From the NCBI RefSeq assembly GCF_025152405.1, contig NZ_CP102292.1:1860001-1924000 (forward strand): a DNA stretch of 64,000 nucleotides. The letters run 5' to 3'. The first letter of the stretch is position 1. Every line of letters starts with the position of its first letter. Below are positions 39,448 to 48,438 of the stretch, piece after piece. The notes beneath the pieces were generated by a model. The model was not told where the DNA came from and ran no database searches. It saw nothing but the letters and a program-made list of their open reading frames with translations. Source of the DNA: [Ruminococcus] lactaris ATCC 29176 (GTDB lineage: Bacteria; Bacillota; Clostridia; Lachnospirales; Lachnospiraceae). A program made the translations under genes and the position numbers.

Positions 39448-40089
39448 CTATTTCTTTATACTTACCGTTACACCGTCTCCCAGCGGGATGATCGAAGTAA
39501 CCAGCTCTTCATTATGCTTCAATTCATAAAGATACTCTCGCATCCTTGCATGGATCGTCCTGTTCCTCCGTTCCACGGCAAATCTTGATTCTATAATATC
39601 TCCATCCTGCATGACGTTATCTGATACAAGACAGCCTCCCTTTGCCAGGAGCCGCATCACTTCCGGAAAATAGTGGATATACTGGCCTTTCGCTGCATCC
39701 ATAAAAATAAAATCATACTCCCCGGTCAACTCTGTAAGCACTTCAGCCGCATCTCCCTCGATCAGAGTGATCCGGTCAGCTTTTCCTGCTCTCCTGAAAT
39801 TTTCACGGGCAATGGGAATCCTTTTTTCATAATTTTCTATTGTTGTAATCCTGCACTCTTCCGGTGCATATTCACTCATCAATAACGCAGAGAAACCTAC
39901 GGCAGTTCCCACTTCAAGGATATGCACAGGTTTTTTCAGCATAAGGAGCGTCCTGAGGAAGCTCTGCATCTCCCGCCGGATGATCGGAACGGAATCTGCA
40001 CGTGCCTCCTTTTCAATCTGCTCCAGTATTTCACTGTTCTCTGTATCCATAGAATTGATGAATGTAATGATACGTTCATCTACTATCAT
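39448..40089 (-). CDS. O-methyltransferase, probable tRNA 5-hydroxyuridine methyltransferase (TrmR/YrrM-like)
   Basis: The 213-residue SAM-dependent methyltransferase has the class I Rossmann motifs: motif I as HILEVGTAVGFSALLM near 59-72, ITTIENYEKR, DAAEVL and FIFMDAAKGQY, with the catalytic metal-binding aspartates of the catechol O-methyltransferase-like family. YrrM (TrmR) of Bacillus methylates ho5U34 of tRNA to mo5U34. The gene is followed after 18 bases by the U32 hydroxylase-like gene, which makes that substrate, so the pair reads as a wobble-modification unit. It starts 2 bases after the RNase J stop. Confidence 0.83.
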   Translation of the reverse strand: MIVDERIITFINSMDTENSEILEQIEKEARADSVPIIRREMQSFLRTLLMLKKPVHILEVGTAVGFSALLMSEYAPEECRITTIENYEKRIPIARENFRRAGKADRITLIEGDAAEVLTELTGEYDFIFMDAAKGQYIHYFPEVMRLLAKGGCLVSDNVMQDGDIIESRFAVERRNRTIHARMREYLYELKHNEELVTSIIPLGDGVTVSIKK

Positions 40090-40091
40090 AT

Positions 40092-41762
40092 CTACACATC
40101 CACATCCATGATAATCGGAATCACCATAGGTCTTCTCTTCGTCTTTTTCCAGATATAATCATTCATTGCATCCCGGATCACCAGCTTGATCTTATTCCAG
40201 TCCGTATGCTTTCCTCGCAGGCACTTATCCAGTGCATCGGCCACTGCCTTTCTTGCATCTTCCATCAACTGTTCTGACTCACGGACATATACAAATCCTC
40301 TGGAAACAATATCCGGTCCTGCAAGCAGACGGTTCGTTCTTCGTTCCAGTGTCAGGACAACGATAATAATTCCATCTTCCGCAAGATGCTGTCTGTCTCT
40401 CAATACGATATTTCCAACATCTCCGACACCTAATCCATCTACAAGAATAGCACCTGTATGCACCTTGTCCACTACTTTTGCCGACTCATCACATAACTCC
40501 AGTACATCACCGGACTGAATGATAAAGACATTCTCTTTCGGGATTCCCAAAGAGGTTGCCACACCTGCATTTGCTTTCAGATGGCGGTATTCACCATGAA
40601 CCGGAATCGCATATTTAGGCTTCACCAGTGAATAAATCAGCTTCAGTTCTTCCTGACATGCATGCCCTGATACATGAGCATCCTGGAAGATAACCTCTGC
40701 TCCCTTTGCTGAAAGCTCATTGATGACTCTTGATACAGACTTTTCATTTCCCGGAATCGGATTGGAGCTGAAAATAATCGTATCATTCGGCTGGATCGTC
40801 ACTTTCCGATGCACGTCTGCCGCCATACGTGACAGAGCAGCCATGGATTCTCCCTGACTTCCTGTTGTGATCAGCACCATCTTCTCCGGTGGATAATTCT
40901 TCATCTGGTCGATCTCGATCAGCGTATTCTCAGGGACATTCAGATATCCCAGCTCCGAAGCCGTTGAAATGATATTCACCATGCTCCGTCCTTCAACAAC
41001 AACTTTTCTTCCGTATTTATAGGCAGAGTTGATGATCTGCTGTACACGGTCTACATTGGACGCAAAAGTAGCAATGATCAGACGGGTATTCTGATGCTCC
41101 GCAAAAATATGGTCAAAGGTGATACCAACAGTACGCTCAGACTGGGTAAATCCCTTGCGTTCTGCATTCGTACTGTCTGACATCAGGGCAAGTACCCCTT
41201 TCTTTCCGATCTCAGCAAACCGCTGCAGGTCGATCGCATCTCCGAAAACCGGTGTATAATCCACTTTAAAGTCTCCTGTATGGACAACCACTCCTGCCGG
41301 GGAATAGATTGCCAGTGCGGATGCATCCTGAATACTGTGGTTCGTCTTGATAAATTCGATTCTGAACTTTCCGAGATTGATAGACTGTCCATGACGGACT
41401 ACTTTTCTTCTTGTACTGCGGAGCAGATTATGCTCTTTTAATTTGTTCTCGATAATTCCCATTGTAAGCTTCGTGGTATAGATCGGGATATTGATCTCCT
41501 TAAGCACATAAGGCAATGCTCCGATATGATCCTCGTGTCCGTGGGTGATCACGAATCCTTTCACTTTGGAAATATTATCTTTCAGATACGTGACATCCGG
41601 GATGACCAGGTCGATTCCAAGCATATCATCCTCCGGGAATGCAAGTCCGCAGTCCACGACAACAATACTGTCCTCGTACTCGAACGCAGTAATGTTCATA
41701 CCGATCTGCTCCAGACCGCCAAGCGGTATGATACGCAATTTTCCATTATTCTTTTTTTTCAA
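40092..41762 (-). CDS. rnj: Ribonuclease J
   Basis: RNase J has both endonuclease and 5'-to-3' exonuclease activity and drives mRNA decay and rRNA maturation in Firmicutes. The 556-residue protein has the metallo-beta-lactamase site HGHEDHIGAL near residue 75, further ligands in VVHTGDFKVDY and SDSTNAERKG, the beta-CASP core (TFASNVDRVQQI, GRSMVN) and the C-terminal domain. The start is a TTG at 41762 with GGAGGTG upstream. It lies in the ireB-ruvX-DUF1292-fur run and is followed at once by the tRNA methyltransferase. Confidence 0.96.
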   Translation of the reverse strand: MKKKNNGKLRIIPLGGLEQIGMNITAFEYEDSIVVVDCGLAFPEDDMLGIDLVIPDVTYLKDNISKVKGFVITHGHEDHIGALPYVLKEINIPIYTTKLTMGIIENKLKEHNLLRSTRRKVVRHGQSINLGKFRIEFIKTNHSIQDASALAIYSPAGVVVHTGDFKVDYTPVFGDAIDLQRFAEIGKKGVLALMSDSTNAERKGFTQSERTVGITFDHIFAEHQNTRLIIATFASNVDRVQQIINSAYKYGRKVVVEGRSMVNIISTASELGYLNVPENTLIEIDQMKNYPPEKMVLITTGSQGESMAALSRMAADVHRKVTIQPNDTIIFSSNPIPGNEKSVSRVINELSAKGAEVIFQDAHVSGHACQEELKLIYSLVKPKYAIPVHGEYRHLKANAGVATSLGIPKENVFIIQSGDVLELCDESAKVVDKVHTGAILVDGLGVGDVGNIVLRDRQHLAEDGIIIVVLTLERRTNRLLAGPDIVSRGFVYVRESEQLMEDARKAVADALDKCLRGKHTDWNKIKLVIRDAMNDYIWKKTKRRPMVIPIIMDVDV

Positions 41763-41808
41763 AAATAAAACACCTCCATAAACCTTTTTCTTTATTGCTT
41801 TTTACATT

Positions 41809-42300
41809 TTATTTCTCTTCATTTTCCTTTTTCTGACATTTGCTGCACAGACCATAAAACTTCAGTTCATGATCCAGTACATGAAATCCGGTCGCTTTTT
41901 CGATATGCTCTTCCAGATCATCCAGAAGATCATCATCAAACGGAACTACCTTATTGCATCTTTTACAGATCAGATGATGATGGTTATGCCGGGTATCTCC
42001 GTTCAACAGATGTCCGATCTCATACCGCACGCATCCATCCCCGAAATCAATCCGGTCCACCAACTGCATATCCAGTAAAAGCTGCAGGGTTCTGTATACC
42101 GTTGCAAGGCCGATCTCCGGGTTGTCCACAGACACTAGCTCATAAATATCCTCAGCCGTCATATGACGTCCGCCATTCTCTTCAAGAACAGATAAGACCT
42201 GCAGCCTCTGATGAGTCACTTTCAGACCCTTTCCTCTTAATTTCTCTTTCAGTAATTCCTGCGTCTTATCCTGTCCCATCTGTATCCGTTTCCCCTCCAT
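41809..42300 (-). CDS. Fur family metal- or peroxide-responsive repressor
   Basis: The 163-residue protein has an N-terminal winged helix (GLKVTHQRLQVLSVLEE, then IGLATVYRTLQLLLD as recognition helix) and a C-terminal dimerisation domain. It contains the histidine-rich HNHHHLICKRC segment and two CxxC pairs (CKRC and CSKC) that bind structural zinc. Which metal it senses (iron, zinc or, as PerR, peroxide) is not decided by sequence alone. The start is uncertain: the ATG at 42300 follows the DUF1292 stop by 17 bases but lacks a good site, while the ATG at 42279 has GGAGGGG twelve bases upstream. Confidence 0.92.
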   Translation of the reverse strand: MEGKRIQMGQDKTQELLKEKLRGKGLKVTHQRLQVLSVLEENGGRHMTAEDIYELVSVDNPEIGLATVYRTLQLLLDMQLVDRIDFGDGCVRYEIGHLLNGDTRHNHHHLICKRCNKVVPFDDDLLDDLEEHIEKATGFHVLDHELKFYGLCSKCQKKENEEK

Positions 42301-42317
42301 CGGTCTTCAAAAAACTG

Positions 42318-42578
42318 TTACATCTCTATACTTACATCTTCCAGCAGTTCTTCAAATACTTTAGATACTGCCAGAAGCTCTGTATCATCCTCAACGATCT
42401 CATACATCTTATCCGTCTGCTCTTCCACGCCCGTCTCCTTTAAGATCAGGCATTCTGCATCATCCTCTTCCGAATCTGTCACAAGAATATATGTAGCTCC
42501 GTTGATCTTTGTCTGCTCAAGGACGAAAAACTCGTCCTCACCATTTCCGTCTCCAAACGCAAATTTAATCTTCTCCAT
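42318..42578 (-). CDS. DUF1292 family protein
   Basis: The 86-residue, strongly acidic protein matches the DUF1292 family ([30 protein letters not shown]), common in Firmicutes and typically found beside ruvX and ireB, as here. The function is unknown. Its start overlaps the end of ruvX by 14 bases, and fur follows after 17 bases, so it is part of the same transcript. Confidence 0.9.
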   Translation of the reverse strand: MEKIKFAFGDGNGEDEFFVLEQTKINGATYILVTDSEEDDAECLILKETGVEEQTDKMYEIVEDDTELLAVSKVFEELLEDVSIEM

Positions 42579-43011
42579 CTGCTCCGTTCCTCATGCTTAA
42601 TAAATCCAAATATCCCTGCAATATAAAAACCGCCGCAATCTTATCAACGTACTGCTTGCGGTTTTCCCTTCTTACACTGCTCTCTATTAACGTACGCTCT
42701 GCTGCCACTGTCGTCAGACGCTCGTCCCACATAACTACTTCCAGACCCGTCCTTCTCTCCAGCATCGCCTTAAATTCCAAAGATTTCTCAGCACGTTCAC
42801 CGACATCATTATTCATATGCTTAGGAAATCCGAGTACGATCTTTTCTACCTCGTACTCTTTAATTAATTGTTCAATTCTGGCACAAGTCTTTCGCAGCTT
42901 ATTCTCTTCTTTCCGCTGTATCGTCTCGATCCCCTGTGCGGTGATCTTCAGTGCGTCACTGATCGCAACGCCCACAGTCTTTGTGCCGTAATCCAGTCCC
43001 ATGATCCTCAT
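42565..43011 (-). CDS. ruvX: Holliday junction resolvase-like RuvX/YqgF
   Basis: The 148-residue RNase H-fold protein has the family motifs [15 protein letters not shown] (first catalytic Asp), [10 protein letters not shown] (Leu-Gly-Phe/Leu-Pro) and [12 protein letters not shown] (DER-T), and a final acidic residue near [13 protein letters not shown]. Members are linked to Holliday junction resolution and, in Escherichia coli YqgF, to 16S rRNA end maturation. The gene lies 7 bases after ireB and overlaps the DUF1292 gene. Confidence 0.95.
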   Translation of the reverse strand: MRIMGLDYGTKTVGVAISDALKITAQGIETIQRKEENKLRKTCARIEQLIKEYEVEKIVLGFPKHMNNDVGERAEKSLEFKAMLERRTGLEVVMWDERLTTVAAERTLIESSVRRENRKQYVDKIAAVFILQGYLDLLSMRNGADGED

Positions 43012-43018
43012 ATTCTGA

Positions 43019-43282
43019 TTATTCCCAAGAATTATGTTCGATATACGCTTTCAGTAATTCTTCTACCAGTTCATCACGCTCTACCTTCATCACAAGGCTT
43101 CTCGCACCGTTATAACTGGTGATATAAGTCGGATCTCCAGACATAATATACCCTACGATCTGATTCACCGGATTATATCCCTTTTCCTTCAGAGCCTTAT
43201 ATACGATATCAAGAATATCCTTCGCAGAAATCTGCGGTCCCGGCTCTACCTGAAAGAACTGCGTATTACTTAAATCGCCCAT
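43019..43282 (-). CDS. IreB family regulatory phosphoprotein
   Basis: The 87-residue protein matches IreB (DUF965, YrzL): TQFFQVEPG near the N-terminus, [32 protein letters not shown] in pieces across the middle, and a final LLKAYIEHN. In enterococci IreB is phosphorylated by the Ser/Thr kinase IreK and opposes cephalosporin resistance. The threonines at the N-terminus used there are partly represented here (SNTQ). It is the first gene of the ireB-ruvX-DUF1292-fur-rnj run and has a GGAGGAAG site. Confidence 0.93.
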   Translation of the reverse strand: MGDLSNTQFFQVEPGPQISAKDILDIVYKALKEKGYNPVNQIVGYIMSGDPTYITSYNGARSLVMKVERDELVEELLKAYIEHNSWE

Positions 43283-43416
43283 TTTTCTTCCTCCTGTCTT
43301 GCTTTTATCTGTCTGTCACACCCCGGATGCTGCCTGACCCGGAAGTCTGCAATCACACTGGTCTCCTGACTGAAACCGATGCCTTATCTCAAGTTTAATA
43401 TAATTCACCCTGAAAT

Positions 43417-44733
43417 TCAATGAATAATTTGTAAAGCATCTTCAATTTGAACTTTTACGATACAATTTCTCAGGTTTTCCCTGCTTTGTAGTGCAATTTT
43501 TATATATTCTTTTGTATGTCCTGTCCAAAAGATTTCTCCGTTCCTTTCGATTTCCTCTTCCACCAGAACTTCAACTTCTTTTCCAATAAAGCTTTCCTCA
43601 TAAGCTCTCCGCTTCTGCTCACCCATTTCGATCATTTCAGCACTCCGCGCAGATTTTTTTCCCTCACTTACCTGATCCGGCATAACTGCTGCCTTTGTCC
43701 CTTCTCTTCTCGAATACTTGAAAATATGGGTTTCATAAAAATCAATCGAATCCACAAAGTTCCTGGAAGCTTCAAATTCTTCCTCCGTCTCTCCCGGAAA
43801 ACCGACGATCACATCGGTTGTCAATGCCGGATTTTCAAAATACTTTCTCAGGATACCACAACGTTCTGCATATTCTTCGCTTGTATATCTCCGGTTCATA
43901 CGCTTCAATGTCGCATTGCAGCCACTCTGCAGTGAGAGATGGAAATGTGGACACATCTTTGGTAACTTTGAAATTGCTTCTGCAAATTCTTCTGTGATAA
44001 TTCCCGGTTCCAGTGAACCAAGCCGGATTCTCTCGATCCCCTCGATCTGATGAACCGCCCGGATCAGATCCAGCAGATGTCTTTCTTTATCAAAATCAAT
44101 TCCATAGGAACTTAAATGGATTCCCGTAAGGACAACCTCTTTGTATCCATTTTCTGCCAATGTCCGGACCTCTTCCGTTACATCTTCCATGGAACGGCTG
44201 CGGACTCTTCCTCTTGCATAGGGAATAATACAGTACGTGCAAAACTGGTTGCATCCATCCTGTACTTTGATGTATGCTCTCGTATGATCTCCCGGTCTGG
44301 TCAGATTGAGGGATTCATACTCCTTTGTATGCCCGATATCTTCCAGTTCCACATCCGGCAGTATCTCCTTTTCCCGCCCGCTCTCTGCACGGGACTTCCT
44401 ATATTCATCCAGTATCCTGATCAGATCTTTCTTTTTATTATTTCCAAGCACGATATCAATACAGGAATCCACTTTTCCCTCCTGTGCCTGCACATAACAT
44501 CCCGCTGCAACAACCACTGCATCCGGATTCATTTTCCTTGCCCGGTGCAGCATCTGACGGGACTTTCGGTCTGCAATATTCGTCACGGTACAGGTGTTGA
44601 TCACATAGACATCTGCCCCCTCTTTAAACGGGACAATCTCATATCCGGCCTTTTCCAGCATTTCCTGCATAGCCTCAGTTTCATATGCATTTACCTTGCA
44701 TCCAAGGTTGTGCAATGCAGCTTTTTTTGACAT
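43417..44733 (-). CDS. mtaB: tRNA t6A37 methylthiotransferase MtaB
   Basis: MtaB is a radical SAM enzyme that adds a methylthio group to t6A at position 37 of tRNAs reading ANN codons. The 438-residue protein has the N-terminal UPF0004 domain with three cluster cysteines (GCKVN, NTCTVTN, AGCYVQ), the radical SAM triad CNQFCTYC near residue 155, and a C-terminal TRAM domain. The GRVRSRS motif after the triad separates MtaB from MiaB. Its promoter overlaps the divergent promoter of the HPr-like gene. Confidence 0.95.
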   Translation of the reverse strand: MSKKAALHNLGCKVNAYETEAMQEMLEKAGYEIVPFKEGADVYVINTCTVTNIADRKSRQMLHRARKMNPDAVVVAAGCYVQAQEGKVDSCIDIVLGNNKKKDLIRILDEYRKSRAESGREKEILPDVELEDIGHTKEYESLNLTRPGDHTRAYIKVQDGCNQFCTYCIIPYARGRVRSRSMEDVTEEVRTLAENGYKEVVLTGIHLSSYGIDFDKERHLLDLIRAVHQIEGIERIRLGSLEPGIITEEFAEAISKLPKMCPHFHLSLQSGCNATLKRMNRRYTSEEYAERCGILRKYFENPALTTDVIVGFPGETEEEFEASRNFVDSIDFYETHIFKYSRREGTKAAVMPDQVSEGKKSARSAEMIEMGEQKRRAYEESFIGKEVEVLVEEEIERNGEIFWTGHTKEYIKIALQSRENLRNCIVKVQIEDALQIIH

Positions 44734-44764
44734 AGTTATTACCTCTTTTTTCCTCTAATGTTCC

Positions 44765-44793
44765 TTGACTTTTACTTTATCATCCCTTAGAAT
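44765..44793 (+). promoter_or_regulatory. Sigma-A promoter of the HPr-like gene
   Basis: TTGACT (44765-44770) and TAGAAT (44788-44793) are spaced by 17 bases. The -10 box overlaps that of the divergent mtaB promoter. Confidence 0.65.
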
Positions 44794-44818
44794 ATACATA
44801 GGTCGTAACAGACCTCAA
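44791..44818 (-). promoter_or_regulatory. Sigma-A promoter of mtaB
   Basis: TTGAGG (44813-44818) and TATATT (44791-44796) are separated by 16 bases on the minus strand. Confidence 0.55.
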
Positions 44819-44846
44819 ATATTGCAGATTCAAGGAGGGATTTGAA

Positions 44847-45080
44847 ATGAAGACAGTACAGATTTCATTAAATTCAATCGACAAGGTTAAGTCATTCGTT
44901 AATACTATTACCAAGTATGACAATGATTTCGATTTAGTATCCGGAAGATATGTTATAGATGCCAAATCAATCATGGGAATTTTCAGTCTTGATCTTTCCA
45001 AGCCGATTGATCTGAACATCCACGCTGACGGAAACGTTGATGAAATTCTTACAGCACTTGATGCTTATATCATTAAATAA
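44847..45080 (+). CDS. HPr-like protein lacking the catalytic histidine (Crh-like)
   Basis: The 77-residue protein aligns along the whole HPr fold. The regulatory-serine segment is fully kept (KSIMGIFSL, serine at residue 41, equal to Ser46 of HPr). The active-site loop that should read HARPA instead reads DKVKS, so the histidine phosphorylated by enzyme I is replaced (about Asp12). Such a protein cannot relay phosphate to PTS permeases but might still be phosphorylated by HPr kinase and act as a co-regulator of CcpA, as Crh does in Bacillus. That role is inference; neither kinase nor CcpA is in the window. It has its own promoter, a strong AAGGAGG site and a terminator, so it is a single-gene unit. 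Confidence 0.85.
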   Translation: MKTVQISLNSIDKVKSFVNTITKYDNDFDLVSGRYVIDAKSIMGIFSLDLSKPIDLNIHADGNVDEILTALDAYIIK

Positions 45081-45112
45081 GCATTCAGGATAAACCAAAT
45101 ATTTGCCGATTT

Positions 45113-45143
45113 AAGAGGAAAGCCCTGAGAGGACTTTCCTCTT
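45113..45143 (+). terminator. Intrinsic terminator after the HPr-like gene
   Basis: AAGAGGAAAG and CTTTCCTCTT form a 10-base stem followed by five T residues, 32 bases past the stop. Confidence 0.9.
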
Positions 45144-45228
45144 TTTATTATGCGGGCAACATGCCAGACTCCATGCCTGGCAACTGCCGCGATAATCAGC
45201 GAAACCTGTAAAGCGTGTTTCTCACGGT

Positions 45229-46422
45229 TTATGCTTCATTCTGACGGATCCGGATCACTTCTGCTGTCTCAATCGCCGTCTTCATCAGATCATCGATCAC
45301 ATCGGTCAGATTCAGTTCAGACTTCTCAATTCTTTCAAGGTTCGGTTTCGTCACCGGATGCTTTGCCACAAAGATCGTACAGCAATCCTCAAATGGCTGG
45401 ATTGATGTCTCATATGTGTTGATCTTCTCCGAAATCTCCACGATCTCCTTTTTGTCAAATCCGATCAGCGGACGGTAAACCGGAAGCGTACAAACCGCAT
45501 TGGTCGCATTCAGACTCTGCATCGTCTGACTTGCCACCTGACCGATACTTTCTCCGGTGATCAGCCCAAGACATCCGTCTTTCTTTGCAAAATGCTCGGC
45601 AATTTTCATCATATAACGACGCATAATGATCGTCAGCTCATCATGCGGGCATTTTTCATAAATAGCAAGCTGGATATCCGTAAAATTGACAACATGCAAC
45701 TTGATCGGTCCTGCATAGGCAGATACCAGGCGTGCAAGGTCAACTACCTTTTCTTTCGCTCTCTCACTCGTATACGGTGGTGCATGGAAATAAGTTGCCT
45801 CGATCTCAACGCCTCTCTTGGCAATCATATAGCCGGCAACCGGACTGTCGATTCCTCCTGACAGAAGCAGCATGGCACTTCCATTTGTACCGATCGGCAT
45901 CCCTCCTGGTCCCGGAATGATCTTTGAATAGATATAAACTTCTTCCCTGATTTCCACATTCAGTCTCACATCCGGATCATGCACATCTACCTTTGTCTCC
46001 GGGAATGCCTCCAGTACCGCTTCTCCCACTGCACAGTTGATTTCCATAGAATTGACCGGATAACGCTTATTTGCTCTTCTTGCCTCCACTTTGAAAGTAA
46101 GGTTCTTATCCTCATAGACCTGATCCACATAGGATACAACATCTTTCTTTAACTGCTCCAGTTCAGCCACCGGAACGCGTACAACCGGACAGATTCCCAC
46201 GATGCCAAAGACCTTTTTCAGGCTTTCTACCGTTTCCTCAAAATCGTATTCTCCCTCACAGTCCACATAAACTCTTCCATGGCACTTATGAACCAGAAAT
46301 TCTCCGTCTGCTCCCTGCAGGGCATAACGGATCTGACGCACCAGTGCATCTTCAAAAATATAACGGTTCTTTCCCTTGATTCCAATCTCTCCGTATTTGA
46401 TCAAAAATGAATGAAATTTCAT
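45229..46422 (-). CDS. thiI: tRNA 4-thiouridine synthase ThiI
   Basis: ThiI adenylates U8 of tRNA and inserts sulfur to form s4U. The 397-residue protein has an N-terminal ferredoxin-like and THUMP domain (MKFHSFLIKYGEIGIKGKNR) and the PP-loop SGGIDSPVAGYM near residue 184. It ends without the rhodanese domain that carries sulfur in Escherichia coli ThiI, like the short Bacillus form that takes sulfur from a dedicated desulfurase; such a gene lies directly upstream. The start at 46422 has AAGGAG at good spacing; nine further codons to 46449 would overlap the desulfurase stop region. Confidence 0.95.
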   Translation of the reverse strand: MKFHSFLIKYGEIGIKGKNRYIFEDALVRQIRYALQGADGEFLVHKCHGRVYVDCEGEYDFEETVESLKKVFGIVGICPVVRVPVAELEQLKKDVVSYVDQVYEDKNLTFKVEARRANKRYPVNSMEINCAVGEAVLEAFPETKVDVHDPDVRLNVEIREEVYIYSKIIPGPGGMPIGTNGSAMLLLSGGIDSPVAGYMIAKRGVEIEATYFHAPPYTSERAKEKVVDLARLVSAYAGPIKLHVVNFTDIQLAIYEKCPHDELTIIMRRYMMKIAEHFAKKDGCLGLITGESIGQVASQTMQSLNATNAVCTLPVYRPLIGFDKKEIVEISEKINTYETSIQPFEDCCTIFVAKHPVTKPNLERIEKSELNLTDVIDDLMKTAIETAEVIRIRQNEA

Positions 46423-46449
46423 CTGCTTTCTCCTTCTCTTCTTATACAC

Positions 46450-47607
46450 TTAGTGTCTTGTATATCTTCTCAGCATCGGAACACACTTATAAAGTGTCTC
46501 CAAAAGATAGTCAATCTCTTCCTTTGTTGTAAACTCCGACATACTGATTCGGATGGTTGCATCCAGGTATTCCCTCGCTGCCCCAATTCCTTTTAATACT
46601 CCGCTGACTGCCGGATGGTTTGAAGCACATGCTGATCCGGACGATACATAGATTCCCTTGTCCTCCAGTGTATGCAGCAGAACCTCGCTCCGTACCCCGG
46701 CTACACCCAGGCTGATGATATGCGGAGCACTTCCCTCATCCGCCACTCCATGGATCACAGTATTTTCCATCTGACCGATCTCACTGATAAAGTATTCTTT
46801 TAGTTCTCTCATCAGGGCAGTCTTGATATCAAAATCTTTGTATGCAAGCTCAGCCGCAAGACCAAGCCCTGCAATTCCAGGTACATTCTCTGTACCGGAA
46901 CGGATATCCCTCTGCTGGCCACCACCGAACAGAATCGGCCTGATCTTCACTTTCTCACCAATATATAAAAATCCCGTTCCCTTCGGTCCATGGATCTTAT
47001 GTCCGCTGACACTGAGCAGGTCAATTTTCTGACGTTTCGGATAGATCCGGTATTTTCCAAACCCCTGTACCGCATCTGAGTGGAATAAGATCGACGGATT
47101 ATAATCTTTCACGATCGACGCTGCCTCTTCCACTGGCTGAACTGTTCCCACTTCATTATTCACATACATGATCGATACCAGGATCGTCTCCGGGCATAAC
47201 GCTTCTTTTAATGCATCCAGCTTGACCCGTCCGCAGCAGTCTACCGGCAGATAGGTCACACGGAAGCCTTCCTCTTCTTCCAGATACCGCATCGTATTTA
47301 AAATGGCGGGATGCTCGATGGACGTAGTGATCAGATGATTCCCTGCCCGTCTATTTGCTCTTGCACATCCGATCAGTGCAAGATTATCGCTCTCCGTTCC
47401 ACCTGAAGTAAAAAAGATCTCTTTTGCATTTACTTTCATAAGCTTTGCCAAAGATTCTTTTGCTCCTTTGACATAATGCTCTGCATCCACACCCTTGCGG
47501 TGCATGGATGACGGATTGCCGTAGTCCCGGCACATCACTTTATATACAAGCTCTCCCACCTCAGGATATGCCATTGTCGTGGCAGAATTATCTAAATAAG
47601 CTTCCAT
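46450..47607 (-). CDS. Cysteine desulfurase (NifS/IscS family), likely sulfur donor for ThiI
   Basis: The 385-residue PLP enzyme removes sulfur from cysteine as a protein persulfide. It has the opening MEAYLDNSATT, the PLP lysine in SVSGHKIHGPKG, the TSGGTESDN and FHSDAVQGFGK segments, and the active cysteine in SSGSACASNHP. Because thiI follows after 27 bases and its product lacks a rhodanese domain, this enzyme is probably its partner, as NifZ-ThiI in Bacillus. It follows rsmE on the same strand. Confidence 0.93.
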   Translation of the reverse strand: MEAYLDNSATTMAYPEVGELVYKVMCRDYGNPSSMHRKGVDAEHYVKGAKESLAKLMKVNAKEIFFTSGGTESDNLALIGCARANRRAGNHLITTSIEHPAILNTMRYLEEEEGFRVTYLPVDCCGRVKLDALKEALCPETILVSIMYVNNEVGTVQPVEEAASIVKDYNPSILFHSDAVQGFGKYRIYPKRQKIDLLSVSGHKIHGPKGTGFLYIGEKVKIRPILFGGGQQRDIRSGTENVPGIAGLGLAAELAYKDFDIKTALMRELKEYFISEIGQMENTVIHGVADEGSAPHIISLGVAGVRSEVLLHTLEDKGIYVSSGSACASNHPAVSGVLKGIGAAREYLDATIRISMSEFTTKEEIDYLLETLYKCVPMLRRYTRH

Positions 47608-47663
47608 TTTCCCTTTCCTTTTCTTCTCTTTCTATATAAAATATGTTCTTTTCTCTGAGAATG

Positions 47664-48413
47664 CTACTGAACCTCTGCACACTCCAGATGATACATCAAA
47701 ATTGAAAGTGTCGTAATTCCTGCAGTTTCTGTTCTCAGTATCCTTCTTCCAAGTGTGACCGGAACGGCTCCTGCATTTCGTGCCTGCCCGATCTCCTGCT
47801 CTTCAAAGCCGCCCTCCGGGCCAATGAAGATTCCGACAGACTGTCCCGGTCTGATCGCTTCGATTATGCTCATCGTTGCCTTCATGCCTTCTTCCAGTTC
47901 ATATGGAACAAGGATCACATCCAGCTCTTTTGCGAACTCCAGTGCCTCGGCATAGGTCTTCACGATCTCCACTTCAGGAATCAGACCTCTGCCTGACTGC
48001 TCCGCAGCTCCCTTTGCGATCGCCTGCCAGCGAATCTGCTTTTTCCCGGCCTTTTTCTCATCCAGCCGGACAACTGAACGCTTTGCCGCAAATGGAACAA
48101 TGCCGTACACTCCCAGTTCTACCGCCTTTTGAACGATCAGTTCCATCTTATCCCCTTTGGGAAGTCCCTGGAACAGCCAGATCTTTGACGGAAGTTCTGT
48201 ATCTTTCTCCGTCTTCTCCCGGATCTTCAGCACAGCCTGATTACCTTCATACCCCTCTATCTGACACAGGTAAGCATTTCCAGTCCCGTCACTGACCTGT
48301 ACCTCTTCGCCTTCTTTCATACGGAGGACATTCTTCATATGATTGACATCGGATCCTTCCAACCGGATCTTATCTCCCTGAACCCAGGACCGATCCGCAA
48401 AAAAATGCTGCAT
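47664..48413 (-). CDS. rsmE: 16S rRNA (uracil-1498-N3)-methyltransferase
   Basis: RsmE methylates U1498 in the decoding region of 16S rRNA. The 249-residue protein has an N-terminal PUA-like barrel (HMKNVLRMKEGEEVQVSDG) and a C-terminal SPOUT knot with GIFIGPEGGFEEQEI and LGRRILRTETAG. It lies 25 bases after prmA, a common pairing in Firmicutes. Confidence 0.96.
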   Translation of the reverse strand: MQHFFADRSWVQGDKIRLEGSDVNHMKNVLRMKEGEEVQVSDGTGNAYLCQIEGYEGNQAVLKIREKTEKDTELPSKIWLFQGLPKGDKMELIVQKAVELGVYGIVPFAAKRSVVRLDEKKAGKKQIRWQAIAKGAAEQSGRGLIPEVEIVKTYAEALEFAKELDVILVPYELEEGMKATMSIIEAIRPGQSVGIFIGPEGGFEEQEIGQARNAGAVPVTLGRRILRTETAGITTLSILMYHLECAEVQ

Positions 48414-48438
48414 TCCATTCTCCTTTTACTAATTTCTT

